Below are positions 35,063 to 46,640 of a DNA stretch of 64,000 bases, piece after piece. This stretch comes from Capsicum annuum. Its lineage: Eukaryota > Streptophyta > Magnoliopsida > Solanales > Solanaceae. Position 1 is the first letter of the stretch. Each line of letters begins with the position of its first letter. The notes under the pieces are model-generated. The model was given only the letters and a program-made list of their open reading frames with translations, searched no databases and had not been told where the DNA came from. A program made the translations under genes and the position numbers. The stretch is from positions 144,832,560 to 144,896,559 of the forward strand of contig NC_061114.1 of NCBI RefSeq assembly GCF_002878395.1, read 5' to 3'.

Positions 35063-35074
35063 TGGTATCAGAGC
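35063..35074 (+). other. Primer-binding site of element D
   Basis: tggtatcagagc is an exact match, four bases after the LTR. Confidence 0.95.
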
Positions 35075-35173
35075 CTAAGGTTTAGAGAGTCCTAGGGATT
35101 CAGACAAGCCGCGTTACGTAGAGTCTTAATAATCGATGTGAAGCACACCACATCTATGAGCAAGAGGCTAAGG

Positions 35174-35209
35174 AGCATTTTAGAAAATCATAGCATTTTA
35201 GAAAATCAT
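35174..35209 (+). repeat. 18-bp tandem duplication in the D leader
   Basis: agcattttagaaaatcat occurs twice in direct succession between primer site and gag. C has a single agacattttaaaaaaa-like version there. Confidence 0.9.
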
Positions 35210-35283
35210 CTCTTTCTTTTATGATCTATCATGTATTCTGTGTCTCTATATACTGCTTACTTGGGTTTTCACGTGATAGAAAA

Positions 35284-36510
35284 TTGCTCCTCATCGAGCT
35301 AACGCACACAAAAATAATAACCAGCCACCTCAGCCCGCAGATCCTTTGAATAAGAATATGTCATATGCATAGTTTTGGACTGCCTTTCAGGCACTAGCCC
35401 AAGTTATGACAGCTAATATTTAGGGCAGCCATCAGGCTGCAGTCCCACCCCAGTAAGATGGGGATATAGCCATAGCCAGAATTTAAGATTTTATGAGAAT
35501 AAACCCGCCAGAGTTCTTTGGGTTGAAGGCAGGTGAGAACCTACAATTTTATGTAGATGAGGTGAACAAGATCACCCAAATTATGCATGTTAATGAAGAT
35601 GAGAGTCTAGAAATGGCATCCTATAGGATGAAGAATATTGCTTATGATTGGGTAGTGATGTGGAAGAAAAGTAAAGAGGAGAATGCAACTCCCATAACTT
35701 GGTAGATATTTCAGGACTTAGACAAGTTCTTCCCACATGAGATGAGGGAAACTAAGAAAAAAGTGTTTATTAACCTAAGACAAGGCTCTATGATAATGAA
35801 AGAGTATTGCCTCAAGTTCAACCAGTTGTCTAAGTATGCCCCTGATCAGATGGCTGACCCTAGGTCAAGCATGAGTAAGTTTGTGACCGGTATGTCTGGG
35901 TTGGTAGTTAAGGAGTGTAGGACTACTATGCTTATTAGAGATATGGAGCTTGCTAGATTGATGATGCACGTATAGTAGATTAAGGCAGAAAAATTGAAAG
36001 AAAGAGAGTAAATTAGAAGGCTAGAACAGGGCAGTTTGATTATGGTCGAATAGGTCAGGAGGAGGAAATAATTCACAGTTTCAGAATCATTCATCGATGC
36101 CAGTACCTTCTTCAGCCAGAGCTCCTGTACCTAGAAATAGGCAGGAACGATGGGGTAAGTCTTCTATGTCTAAATTTTAGAATAGTGTGTATGGTAGGAC
36201 CAATTATCCTCAATGTTCTAAGTATGGTAAGACCCATCCAGGTTAGTGTTTGTGGGGTCAAAAAGGTTGTTATGGATGTGGCTAGCCGGGTCATGGAATC
36301 AAAGAGTGCCCATATGCTAGACAAGGAAATAGGAATTTTCGACCCCAGACTTAGGCTAATAGTGCACCAGCTCCTCTAGGTTGCCCAGATCCTCCTCATG
36401 GTGCATTATCCAGTACAGGTGGCGGTCAGCATCAGAATTTGTTTTATGCTTAACCATCTTATCTGAAGCAGAAGGATTCACCAGATATTATTACTAGTAT
36501 GCTTTGTGTC
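35284..36510 (+). pseudogene. gag: gag of element D, broken
   Basis: The usual ATG is lost: the frame starts aaaATTgctcct, where relatives have ATG, and reads APHRANAHKNNNQPP. The capsid part is at 35493-35975 (KITQIMHVNEDESLEMASYRM, SMIMKEYCLKFNQLSKYAP, VVKECRTTML). TAG stops occur at Gln positions, including two in a row after MMHV. The zinc knuckle (36268-36309) keeps all of C, C, H and C but has a TAG at 36283 at the Gln. An 18-bp tandem duplication (35174-35191 and 35192-35209) lies in the leader. Confidence 0.85.
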
Positions 36511-39500
36511 ATTTATTTTGATATTTATGTGTTGTTAGACCCTGGGGCGAGTTTCTTTTATGTGACCCCATTAGTTGCAGTAAATTTTGAGATAAATTCT
36601 GAAAAGATCCCTGAGCCCTCTTAGTTCTACTCTAGTAGGTGAGTCAGTTGTTGCTAAACATATTTATAAAAAGTGTCCTATCACTGTCCTTCATAAAGTC
36701 ATGTTAGCAGACTTGATAGAGTTAGATATGGTTGATTTTGATCTTATCCTTAGTATGGATTGGATCCATTCCTGTTATGCTTCTATAGATTATCACACCT
36801 GAGTGGTGAAGTTTCAGTTCTCAGATGAGCCAGTCTTTGAGTGTTCAAGAAATTCAGTGTCTCCCAAGAGTCATTTCATATCTTATCTTAAAGCCTTAAA
36901 GTTAATTTCCAATGGTTGCGTTCATTATCTAGTTCGAGTCAAGGACACTAAGTATGAGACTCTAACAATTCAGTCCATTTGAGTAATCAATGAGTTTTCT
37001 GAAGTTTTTCTAGAAGATCTCCCAAGGGTACCTCCTGATAGGGAAATAGAATTTGGTATTGACCTTCTCCCAGATACTCAGCCTATTTCTATCCCTCCTT
37101 ATCATATGGCTCCTATCGAACTTAAGGAGTTAAAAGTGCAACTCAAAGATCTTTTAAATAAAGGTTTTATAAGGCCCAGTGTTTCTCTATGGGGCGTTTC
37201 TATCCTATTCGTGTGAAACAAAGATGGTTTTTTGGGAATATGCATTGACTATCGTCAGCTGAATAAGGTCATATTTAAGAACAAATACCCTCTTCCTAGA
37301 ATTGATAACTTTCTTGATCAATTACAAGGTGCAAGTTATTTCTCAAAGATAGACCTTAGATCTGGCTATCATCAGCTTAAGGTAAGGGAATGTGATATTC
37401 CAAAGACAGCTTTCAGGGCCCGTTACAGTCATTTTTAGTTTCTAGTCATGTTTGTTGGGCTAACAAATGCTCCTATAGCTTTTATGAACCTCATGAACCG
37501 AGTGTTCAAAAAGTATCTAGACATGTTTATCATAGTATTCATAGATGATATCCTTGTGTTCTCCCATAGTAAGGATGGCCATGTAGATCATCTTAGAATT
37601 ATCTTGCAAACCCTTAGAGATTATCAATTGTTTGCCAAATTCAGCAAGTGTGAATTTTGGCTATGATCAGTAGCCTTTCTCGGTCGTATTATTTCCACTG
37701 ATGGTATTAGAGTCGATCCCCAAAAGACAAAAGCCGTAAGAAATTGGCCTAGACCCATTTCTTCATCAGATATAAGGATTTTCTAATGTTTAGCTGGCTA
37801 TTACTACCGTTTGTTAAAGGTTTCTCATCTATTGCATATCCTATGTCTAGACTGACCTAAAAGAAAGTGAAGTTCCAGTGGTCAAATTCCTGTGAGAAGA
37901 GTTTTTAGGAATTGAAGACTTGACTCACTACAACCCTAGTCTTAGCAATGCCAGATAGTACAAATAGTTTTGTGGTGTATTCTGATGCCTCTAGAGTTGG
38001 TTTGGGTTGTATGTTGATGTATAGAGGTAAAGTCATAGCTTATGCCTCTAGACAGCTTAAGCCTCATAAGAAAAATTACCCAACCCATGATCTTGAGTTA
38101 GCTGCTGTAGTGTTTGCTTTAAAAATCTAGAGACATTATTTGTATAGTGCGTATATGGATGTGTTCAGGAATCACAAAAGCTTGTAGTATGTGTTTACCC
38201 AGATAGAGTTGAATCTCCATCAGAGAAGGTGGTTGGATTTATTGAAGGACTATGACATGAGCGTGTTGTATCATTCGGGAAAGGCCAATGTAGTGGCAAA
38301 CGCCCTTAGTAGATTGTCTATGGGTAGTGTTGCCCATATAGAGAATGATAAGAAAGAGTTAGCTCGAGAAGTTCATTATTTAGTTAGATTGGGTGTTAGG
38401 TTGTTTGATTTAGCTGAAGGGATGTTTGGGTTCAGAGTAGTGCCGAATCTTCCCTAGTTTTGGAAGTAAAGGAGAAGCTAGATATGAATTCTAGTTTGGT
38501 CAAACTGAATAGTCGGTTAAAGACCAAGATGTAGAGGTTTTCTCCCAAGAGGAAGGTGGCGTGTTGAGATACCAGAGTAGACTGTGTGTGCCATGTGTTG
38601 ATGATTTGAGTAGCGGATTATGGCAGAAGCACATGGTGCACATTATTCCATTCATCCAGGTGCTACCAAGATGTACCACGACTTACGAGAAATCTATTGG
38701 TAGAGTGGTATAAAGAGAGACATAAACAAGTTTGTGGCCAAGTGTACAACTTGTCAATATGTTAAGGTAGAGCACCAAAGACCTGGTGTGCATTGCAAGA
38801 GTTTGGTATTCCTACCTGGAAGTGGGAAAAGATGAATATGGATTTTGTGACTGGTTTACCCCATTTGCGTCATCATCATGATTTGATTTGGGTTATTGTA
38901 GATAGATTGACGAAGTTAGTGCATTTCTTGCCAGTTCATACGTCTTATATAGCTAAGGATTATGCTAAGTTATATATCCAAGAGTTAGTCAAATTGTATG
39001 GAGTGCCTTTGTCCATCATTTTAGATAGGGGTACTCAGTTTACTTCCCAGTTTTGGAGAGCCCTTCAGAAGGGTCTTAGTACCCAAGTCCATCTTAGTTC
39101 ATCTTTCCACCGTCAGACAGATGGTCAAGTAGAGAGGACTATCCAGACTCTAGAAGATATGTTGAGGTCATGTGCTCTTGGTTTCAAAGATAGTTGGGAT
39201 AAGCATTTGCCATTGATTGAGTTCGGTTATAATAATAGTTACCATTCTAGCATTAAGATAGCCTCGTTTGAGGCTCTTTATGGGAGGAGATATAGATCAC
39301 CCATAGGTTGGTTTGAAGTTGGTGAGGCTGCTTCGCTTGGGCCTAATGTAGTGTTTGAAGCTATGGAGAAAGTTAAGTTGATTAGAGAAAGATTGAAAAT
39401 CGCCAGAGTAATCATAAATTATATGCAGATGTAAGAAGAAGGGACCTCAAGTTTGAGGTTGGTGATTTAGGGCATATGAAGATTTTACCCATGAAAGGGG

Positions 39501-39875
39501 TAAAAAGATTTGGCAAAAAGGGGAAGCTTAGTTGGGAAAGTAGCTTATGAGTTTGAGTTGCTCGCAAACTTGTCAGTCGTTCATTCGGTATTCCACGTCT
39601 CTATACTTAAGAAGTGCATCGGTGACTCCACTATTGTAGTTACTTTAGAAAGCTCAGATATTCAAAATAGCCTTTCATACGAAGAGATTCCAGTCGATAT
39701 TTTTGATCATCATTTTTGTAGCCTAAGGAATAAAGAAGTTCCCTTGGTCAAAGTTCTTTGGCGGAATCAGTCTGTTGAGGGTGCTACTTGGGAAGCCGAA
39801 GTAGATATATGTGCCAATTACCCTCACCTCTTCATCGCAAACTTAGATTTAGCCGAAGGTAATACTCTTTCTTGA
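36511..39875 (+). pseudogene. pol: pol of element D: PR, RT, RNase H, INT, chromodomain
   Basis: The protease has LLDPGAS, Asp at 36538. RT (about 37080-37670) has [12 protein letters not shown] and [15 protein letters not shown], and an intact FIDD at 37538-37549; a TGA and a TAG interrupt it. RNase H has [12 protein letters not shown] and [10 protein letters not shown] (37960-38120). The HHCC region is at 38630-38760. The integrase core is open from 38793 to 39434, 213 codons, with Asp at 38841, Asp at 39024 and Glu at 39132, that is 60 and 35 residues apart as usual. A one-base loss near 39408 and a deletion of about 40 bp near 39533 break the C-terminal part. The last open run, 39510-39875, ends in a full chromodomain (IPVDIFDHH, KEVPLVKVLWRNQ, TWEAEVD), which in this clade is thought to steer integration to heterochromatin. 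Confidence 0.92.
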
Positions 39876-40047
39876 TTCAATTCTTTTCTAATCATGTATT
39901 CTGCTATATAGTTGTCCTCATGTAAGTTCATGCACTCACAAAATTACTCAGAAGCTCAGAATGATTTAGATTCAGTTATTCAATTTACTTCGATTGTGCA
40001 TGCTATCATATATCCTTAGATTCCTCAGTATTTTAGTCTAACTAGAA

Positions 40048-40082
40048 ACATTCGAGGATGAATGTTCCCAAGTGGGAGATAT
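40048..40082 (+). other. Pre-polypurine word and polypurine tract of D
   Basis: cattcgaggatgaatg is followed by cccaagtgggagat and then the 3' LTR at 40083. Confidence 0.8.
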
Positions 40083-41361
40083 TATAATAGTCCAAACTTT
40101 CTTAGCTTAAATTCATTCCTAGAATGTTAGGTGATAGCTTAAAAAATGAATAATATTTATTCTAGGTGGAATTTTCCAGATTTATACTTCCCATTGTGTG
40201 GGAAATTGAATAAACTTTATATCGATATAAGATTCACCCAAATCCAACACTCGATGGAGGATTTTTGGCATTTTTAAGTTGACAGTGTGCCACCTAGGCA
40301 CTTGGCGCATCGTGGGAAAGGAAAAATTCATAATTTTCAAATTCAAGTGGACCTCCATGATATTACACATCGCAGAGAGGGCCAATTTCCTATTTGTCAA
40401 TTTTTAGTGAGCCTTCGCTATACTGGCGCATTGCACCAGTGGCCAAAATGGAAAACTAAAGGGCACCACGATTGTGGCGCGTCGCGGTGAAAGACCAATT
40501 CCCATTCATCCACCTTCCAGTGAGCCACCACGATAGTGGCGCATCGCGGTGGCCACCCAGTTCAGAAAATGTTGTGTTTTTCATTTTTTTTAAAAGCTTA
40601 AAGGGGGCATTTTGGCCAATTCCTAAGCTTCCAATCCGTCCAAAACACAAGACTTAATGTATTCCAAAGCCCTTTATCCTTATTTCATCTACTTTCTCTC
40701 AAAAGAAAACCTTTGATCATTAAAGCTCCTTCTTCAAGAAACCCAATTTCTCCATTAATTCTCCAAGGTAATTTAAGATTTAGAATCTCCAACTCAAGAA
40801 CTCTAAGAATTAATCTCCAAAGCATCAATAGAGATCCGAGATTCAAGTTTTAGCATCTAAGATCATCAGTTAAGGTATGTGGGGTTATGAACAAGGATAA
40901 TCTTTTCATCCTTGTGCCCAAACCTTATTTTAATTATGGATTTACTAAATTTTATATGATTTTCCATGAAATTATAGTTAGGGTTTATACCCATTAATGT
41001 TACTTACAAGCTTATGAGATTTCCAATGATTTAGAAGTTGAATTACATGATTATGTTCATATTTTCATGCATATTGCAGAAATTTCCAGATTTTTGAATT
41101 GAGTTATCAATGTTTATATTATCAAGCATGAAAATTTTGATGTTTTAACATGAGATTGATACATGGGCCACTAAGCCCTAATTAAAGATTGCTATTTCAA
41201 GATTGTTTGTGCCATGAGCACCCTATGATAAGATTTTTCTCAGATTTTTGATAAAGATTTGACCTTTTGGTCCTAAGCTAAGACAAAGAATTCACATTGT
41301 TCATATGACTTGAGATTTAAAGAAAGAAAGGCATAATCGGTTTTTCTTGTAAACCCTTGTG
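40083..41361 (+). repeat. 3' LTR of element D, truncated
   Basis: It starts tataatagtcc (TG start decayed to TA) and matches the 5' LTR through gtttttcttgtaaaccc, then stops at about 41361, equal to 5' LTR position 33945. About 1.1 kb is missing. The next bases begin a fold-back sequence. Confidence 0.9.
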
Positions 41362-41543
41362 TTCTACAATTCATGGATAGACACCGCGTGAGGTCTATAA
41401 TTCAATAAACCCTTATATTCTATACTTCATGGTCGACTAGTATTGTTCATATCATAGCATATTCTATAATTCTATATTTATCCATGACAGGATAAGGATA
41501 ACTAGTATCGACCTCACACAGTGTCTATCCATGAATTATAGAA
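41362..41543. mobile_element. 182-bp fold-back (MITE-like) sequence
   Basis: The arms 41362-41395 and 41510-41543 are 34-bp inverted repeats with about four differences (ttctacaattcatggatag against its complement). An inner pair of actagtat words is also present. No clear target duplication is seen and the D LTR does not resume to the right, so it may be a captured or rearranged piece. Confidence 0.55.
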
Positions 41544-42246
41544 TTAATGACTACATACCTATGCTATGACAATGTTGCCTTCTTTATTTAAATTATGGTA
41601 GGGGTATTTGGAAGTGGATTTTGGTAATGAGCTATGGAGGGATTGATCTACCCGTAGTTTCGGTCAATGGATGGAATAGTCATGCTTTATTCTATTATTA
41701 GTTGTATTTTTTTGGTGTACTCTTCGATGGTATAGGATGCCATGATGAGTTATTGTTTGATATTCTTTTGTGTACTCTCCGATGGTATGGGACGCCGTGA
41801 TAAGTTATTTGTTGTGCTCTCTTTCGTGTACTTTTTGATGGTATGGGACGTTGTGGTAAGTTTTTGTTCTTATTGTTATGAAGATGGTTGATGATGATTA
41901 TGGCAAGTTGATGCTTTGCTATATTATATATATGGGTTTACGCTTATGAGATGATATTTGATTATTATGTTGATTGTGGAGCATTTTCAGATAGTATGTC
42001 ATGTTATTGCTTTAGTAGTATAGACGTTGTTATAGTGGTATCAAAATAGATTTAGGTTTGACCCATCCCTTGACTTTAAGATTATTGTCTTACTTTATAT
42101 CGTCTTTACATTATATTTGAGCTCATTCGGCCGATGATGCCTACTGAGTACCCGTGTTTTGGTACTTATACTACACTTCTGTACCTATTTGGTACAGACC
42201 TAGGTTCTAGTTACTGACGTTGAGCTAGTTTGTGCGAGTTGACTAT
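41544..42246 (+). repeat. Truncated LTR fragment with a 55-bp tandem array
   Basis: No ORF. Three units of 55-56 bp start at 41715, 41770 and 41826 (gtgtact-t-cgatggtat-ggac). ctactgagtacccgtg at 42141 is followed by the 7-bp hairpin CTGTACC/GGTACAG (42179-42197) and taggttctag, the order seen in chromovirus LTRs. It breaks off where minus-strand Athila gag begins. Confidence 0.6.
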
Positions 42247-43618
42247 TTAGAGATAGGGTGAGCTCTTGGTCACCAAATCTTTCAAAAACTTCTTATAGCT
42301 AGGCATCTGCTCTGGAGCTTCACAAAGAGGAATGTTCACACTCAACTCCTTTAGCATAGCAATAAACTTCTTATACTTCCCTTCTTTATTCTTATTCTTC
42401 AAACTTTGGGGAAAATGTGGAGGAGGTCTTAGAATAGGCTTCAACACTGATTGAACCTTCTTATCCCTTTATCATTATCAGCTCATTCCTTTACACCTTT
42501 TGATTTTTGTGATGTCTCACCATTGGTCACAAAGTTCTCAATTTCAGCTGTGGGTGTATCATCAACATCAATAGTATTATTCCTTACCTCATAAACTAAA
42601 GGTATAGGTGGATCATTAGCATACTTACCACTTCAAGTGATGATGGCTAGGCAACGACTGTTGTTCTTCTAATTTTTAGTAGTATTGGTTAGAATAGTGC
42701 CCAATTAATGTTAATTCAATGTAGCTGATATCTAACTAAACTACTAGTCAAGATTCTTAATTACAGTAGCATGTAGTTCTACTTACATGCTTAATTTTAA
42801 AATGTATGTCTTAATCTTCTTTATAAAATTCTCTTGGCTATTTGAACCCTTTACCAGCTTAGTAAGAAATTTCTTCTTTCCTAGAGTCAGCATCATAATT
42901 CCCTGGTGGAATATACAGACCATTCTTCTCCTTATAATTATCCTTCATCTCTAATCACTATCTCTCTCTTTGATCCTATCCCAATAGTAGTTCTAACTTT
43001 TATTCCTTTGTTATAAGTTCCAAGAATCCTAATTGGACCCTGGCTCAAAAACCCGCCACTTCTTTGTCCAAGTATTTTTCTTTCTCCTCAAAGTCAGACT
43101 TATTATGTCTAACAAATTTACCTCTTGCGCCCACTACTTTCACCTTTTCTTTTCTCATGGTTTCAAACTACTTTATAAGCAACCCAATCTCAGTCTTAGT
43201 TGTGCTACCTCTTGACACACCACATCATCTAAGGCTCCCTGCTCACTGGAAGCACTAATATCATAAGTAATGGCTCCTTGATCTACCTCATGAGTATGCC
43301 ATCCTCAGTCAGTTTTAGTGGTCTGATCTAAGATTTCTGCAACTGGTCCTAACAAAGACTCATAAAATCCGCACTAGTAATAGTGTCATTAACAACTCTG
43401 GTGTTTTTATTCATGGATCTATATAATATTTTGAGCGAATTCTTCTATAAAATTCTATAATTGGGGATATTTATTATCATCTTCTTTAACCTCAACCATG
43501 TTTTGTACAGTGCCTCTGAATGTAGTTGTCTAAAATTGTGAATCTCATCCTTCAACTACAACATTAAAGGAAAAATAAAAATTTATCCAAGAATTGTGTT
43601 CGCAACTTATTCCAAGGG
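42247..43618 (-). pseudogene. gag: Athila-type gag, downstream half, minus strand
   Basis: Reading from 43618 downward, the first codons give WNKLRTQFLDKF, the capsid part that in B follows GSI. The last block, 42447-42247, reads PPPHFPQSLKNKNKEGKYKKF, then MLKELSVNIPLCEAPEQMPSY and KKFLKDLVTK, which is the gag-protease junction region of Athila elements. It stops at the fragment 41544-42246, so protease and the rest of pol are missing. The middle is noisy, with several stops. The upstream half lies at 52496-53205, across element E. Confidence 0.8.
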
Positions 43619-43623
43619 ATAAT
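43619..43623 (+). repeat. Target-site duplication of E, left copy
   Basis: ataat against gtaat at 52491-52495: four of five bases agree and the difference is a transition. Confidence 0.75.
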
Positions 43624-45963
43624 TAAAACACCCCGAACCTTGGCACTTGTAAATTTCTGTAGTCTTGCACCTTCTGTGCATTATACTACTTACACAATAC
43701 CACTCGTATAGTATGGATACGGGTCAAGGAACCTAGTCATATGTAGGTTAGTGTCATACTAGCCAAGTTCTATTCTTAGTACGAGAAGACATCATACAAG
43801 TTGTATGATCATGATACAAGAAGTATAGTTATGTTTTTTAGTATCTAGCCATGAATTTTTTCTTAAAGTATGACATGAAGGGTACTAGTCATATGGTTAG
43901 GGTACGAGTCAGGCTATGGAGTCAGATGTTAGACTAAATATGATGTCTAACTTTCTGATCAAGGTACGAGTAAATGGTACTACTCGTATGATATGGGTAT
44001 GAGTGGAGGGGTCCAACTGTACCCTCCTACGAGTCTTTTATAGCTTTTAAGCTAAGCGTGTTTTATACATTTGTCACCCCAATCCCTTAAGACCCCACAT
44101 CATATAAAATTATTTGGTCCCTCATTACTCACTTTGGCAGATCAAAACACTCTAAAAAACTCTCTAGAAACTTCTCAGTAAGATTGGGCAAGGGTTTCCT
44201 CAAGGTGGTCATTTAGAGGCTTAAGGATCAAAATCTCTCTGTGAATCTTTGTAATTTAGGCATATGACTCTTCCTTCATTGTTAGTTCATAAAAAATCAT
44301 GTGTTTTAAACATTATTCTTGAATCATAAATGGTGTTTTTGAAATCCATGGTTTGGGCTTTGAATGTATAATGTTGAGTATTGTTCTTTCATGATTTAAC
44401 TTGTGTATATATATGTTTTGATAAAGGTTTTGCATATGTGCGTGTACAGGAATTTTGTTTAATGAATATATCATGGTTAACCCTAACTTGATGGCTTTTG
44501 ACTTGAATAATGGTATACCTTCAACCTATTTATGAAAATATCTATGAGAAGGATCTTGTCACATGATGAATTGTGTTTTTAACTAATTCCTGGCATAAAA
44601 ATGTTAATGAATGACAAAAGGTTTTGGTAAAGGTCTTGATGACCATAAGTTGAATTGAATCATGATTTACACTAACTCCTTGGCCTAATAAGTTAAATGG
44701 TTAGTAAATGGTTTCATAAAGATCTTATAGGTCATAGATGGTTTTGAATTGTAACCTTAGTGGCTTAATTTGCTAAATGGTCTCGAGTCCCTAAATGTTA
44801 AATTGAAATGATGACTCTGAATAGATAATGGGTTTGAGTTCCAAAGTCAAAAGATAATGGTTATGGCTTGTTGTATGCTTGCAAGTGGGGTTGGTATGGC
44901 GATACCAATGAGATACCTTTTCTAAGTAGGTGGACTAGTGGGTGTGTGTATATACAAAGAATATTTTAAATGGTCTTTAATGCGGAATATGTAGCTAGGC
45001 CATGAAAGTGGAGTCTGAAGGACTAATACTGGAAACTATGCTAGCCAGTGTAGGTGTCTATATGATCGGGAGGTTCGAGTACCCTGAATGGATATATGAA
45101 TGGGAGGTTTGAGTTCCCCATATTGTATAGATTAGTCCTAAGTCAACTTGATTATGTAGGGATATTCGAGTCCCTCAAAAAGGCATATACAGTTATGGAT
45201 ATTCTCTGGTATCGTGTGGCTACATGCACAAGATCCCTTCTAACTAGGGTAGAGTTGGGCCCATATAGCCTATGAGTGCCTTGTTATTTGTCGGTTATGC
45301 TACACAACCGAAGTTAATGCTTTCAAAGTTCACACAAAGCCCTGTTCCCTATCCCAGCATGATATACACACACACACACACATATATATATATGTGTATA
45401 TAGGTGAATACATATTATTATTTGACTTGGTCTTAATAATGGCATTATTTTATTCCTCCATCGTCCAGTTATATGCTAGTACTTCAACTAGCAACTATCT
45501 TTGGATGATATATCCCCATATGATACAGGGATTTGAACTTCTTTTACTTTTCCTATGCAGTGAATAGGTGTTAGAGTGGTTCATGAGTTGACATTAAAGT
45601 GGTGAAATTTCATACATTAGAAGGCATTCTTTTATGGTCTTTTATTCTATGTCATAGACTTTGGCTAGACTTAGATTTTAGCTATTGTCGGGGGTATGTT
45701 CAAACATTTTATTAACTTTAGATTGTATAGGATCTATGGATTACTGAGGATTTAGGTGTGTTAGTTTAGTGTGTTATGGTGGTATATGGTTTTGACATTT
45801 TATGAGCTATTGTTAGTCTCATTTTGCATATCTTGTTATTTTTTTAGAATTCATCTGATACTTTTGGTTGATATGTTTGTTAGTTTAGGTGAAAGGGGTG
45901 ATATTTGGTCCACGTGGGACTTGAGATGCCTGTCACGTCTAGGCCCTGGTTTGGTTCATGATA
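43624..45963 (+). repeat. 5' LTR of element E
   Basis: It starts taaaacaccccg and ends tcatgata. U3 has many tacgagt/actcgta words (43700-44040). A (ca)n(ta)n run lies at about 45371-45400. B-box-like words occur at 45072 and nearby. The weak hairpin ATCCC/GGGAT is at 45512-45532. Confidence 0.92.
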
Positions 45964-45967
45964 AAAC

Positions 45968-45979
45968 TGGTATCAGAGC
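45968..45979 (+). other. Primer-binding site of element E
   Basis: tggtatcagagc is exact, four bases after the LTR end. Confidence 0.95.
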
Positions 45980-46164
45980 CTAGGTTCACATCAATAGGGT
46001 GTCCATAAAGCCGTGTCAAGTAAACTCTATTTTATGGGTGTGTAGTATGTCACACTAGGCAATAAGACATTTAAGAATGTTTCCCCTTCTTATTGTCTTA
46101 TTTTCAGGATATAGAGTCTAAGTTCTTGGATTCTTCTGATCTTTGTTTACTTATTTTTCAGATC

Positions 46165-46640
46165 TTGTCTCCATAAAGACCTGATATTTATGGAAATTCT
46201 TCTGTCCTATCTAAGGACAATGTTGATGGAGCTCATTCAACTTCTATGGTCTAGATCCAGTCAAGGGTTGCTACATCTAACTATCCTCATGGGGTTCCAC
46301 CTATCCCCTCTAACCTTAACTATGAGGGTGACACTCTTACTTAGTCACCTCTTGGGGAGGTTACTGATGTTAAGTTTCATTGTTCCATTACCCTATTAAC
46401 TCAGTTGGTGATATCTCAGTCAAAATAGTTGGGTTCTGATGGTGTTACTATAGGTTTCTCTGAGGCTACTAGAGTTGGCCAATTCATTGCTAGCATAAAG
46501 GGTGAGAAGAATCCCTTTAAAGCGACTTCTAGGGCAAACAAGGTTCCAGTTACCTTTTTTCAGCTCCTGCACCAAAGGGTGCTACCTTTAGCTTCGACAC
46601 TATTTGGAACTACCTTTTGCTCTCAATACTCGTTAGGAGT
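46165..46640 (+). pseudogene. gag: gag of element E, internally deleted
   Basis: The start codon is TTG where A has ATG, followed by a TAA at codon 4. The N-terminal part (HGVPPIPSNLNYEGD, SITLLTQLVISQS, EATRVGQF) matches A at 2310-2500. Right after EATRVGQF the text continues with the region that in A lies after the zinc knuckles (compare A near 3370-3440). About 0.8 kb, covering the whole capsid core and both knuckles, is missing. It could not make a capsid protein. Confidence 0.8.

Larger units (their letters stand above)
32666..41361 (+). mobile_element. Element D: Tekay-type chromovirus with truncated 3' LTR
   Basis: The structure is 5' LTR, exact primer site, gag, PR, RT, RNase H, INT, chromodomain, polypurine tract and a 3' LTR cut after about 1.28 kb. 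The interior is 5024 bp. Integrase and chromodomain are the best preserved in the window. The 3' target duplication is lost with the end of the LTR; cacac lies before the 5' LTR. Confidence 0.93.
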
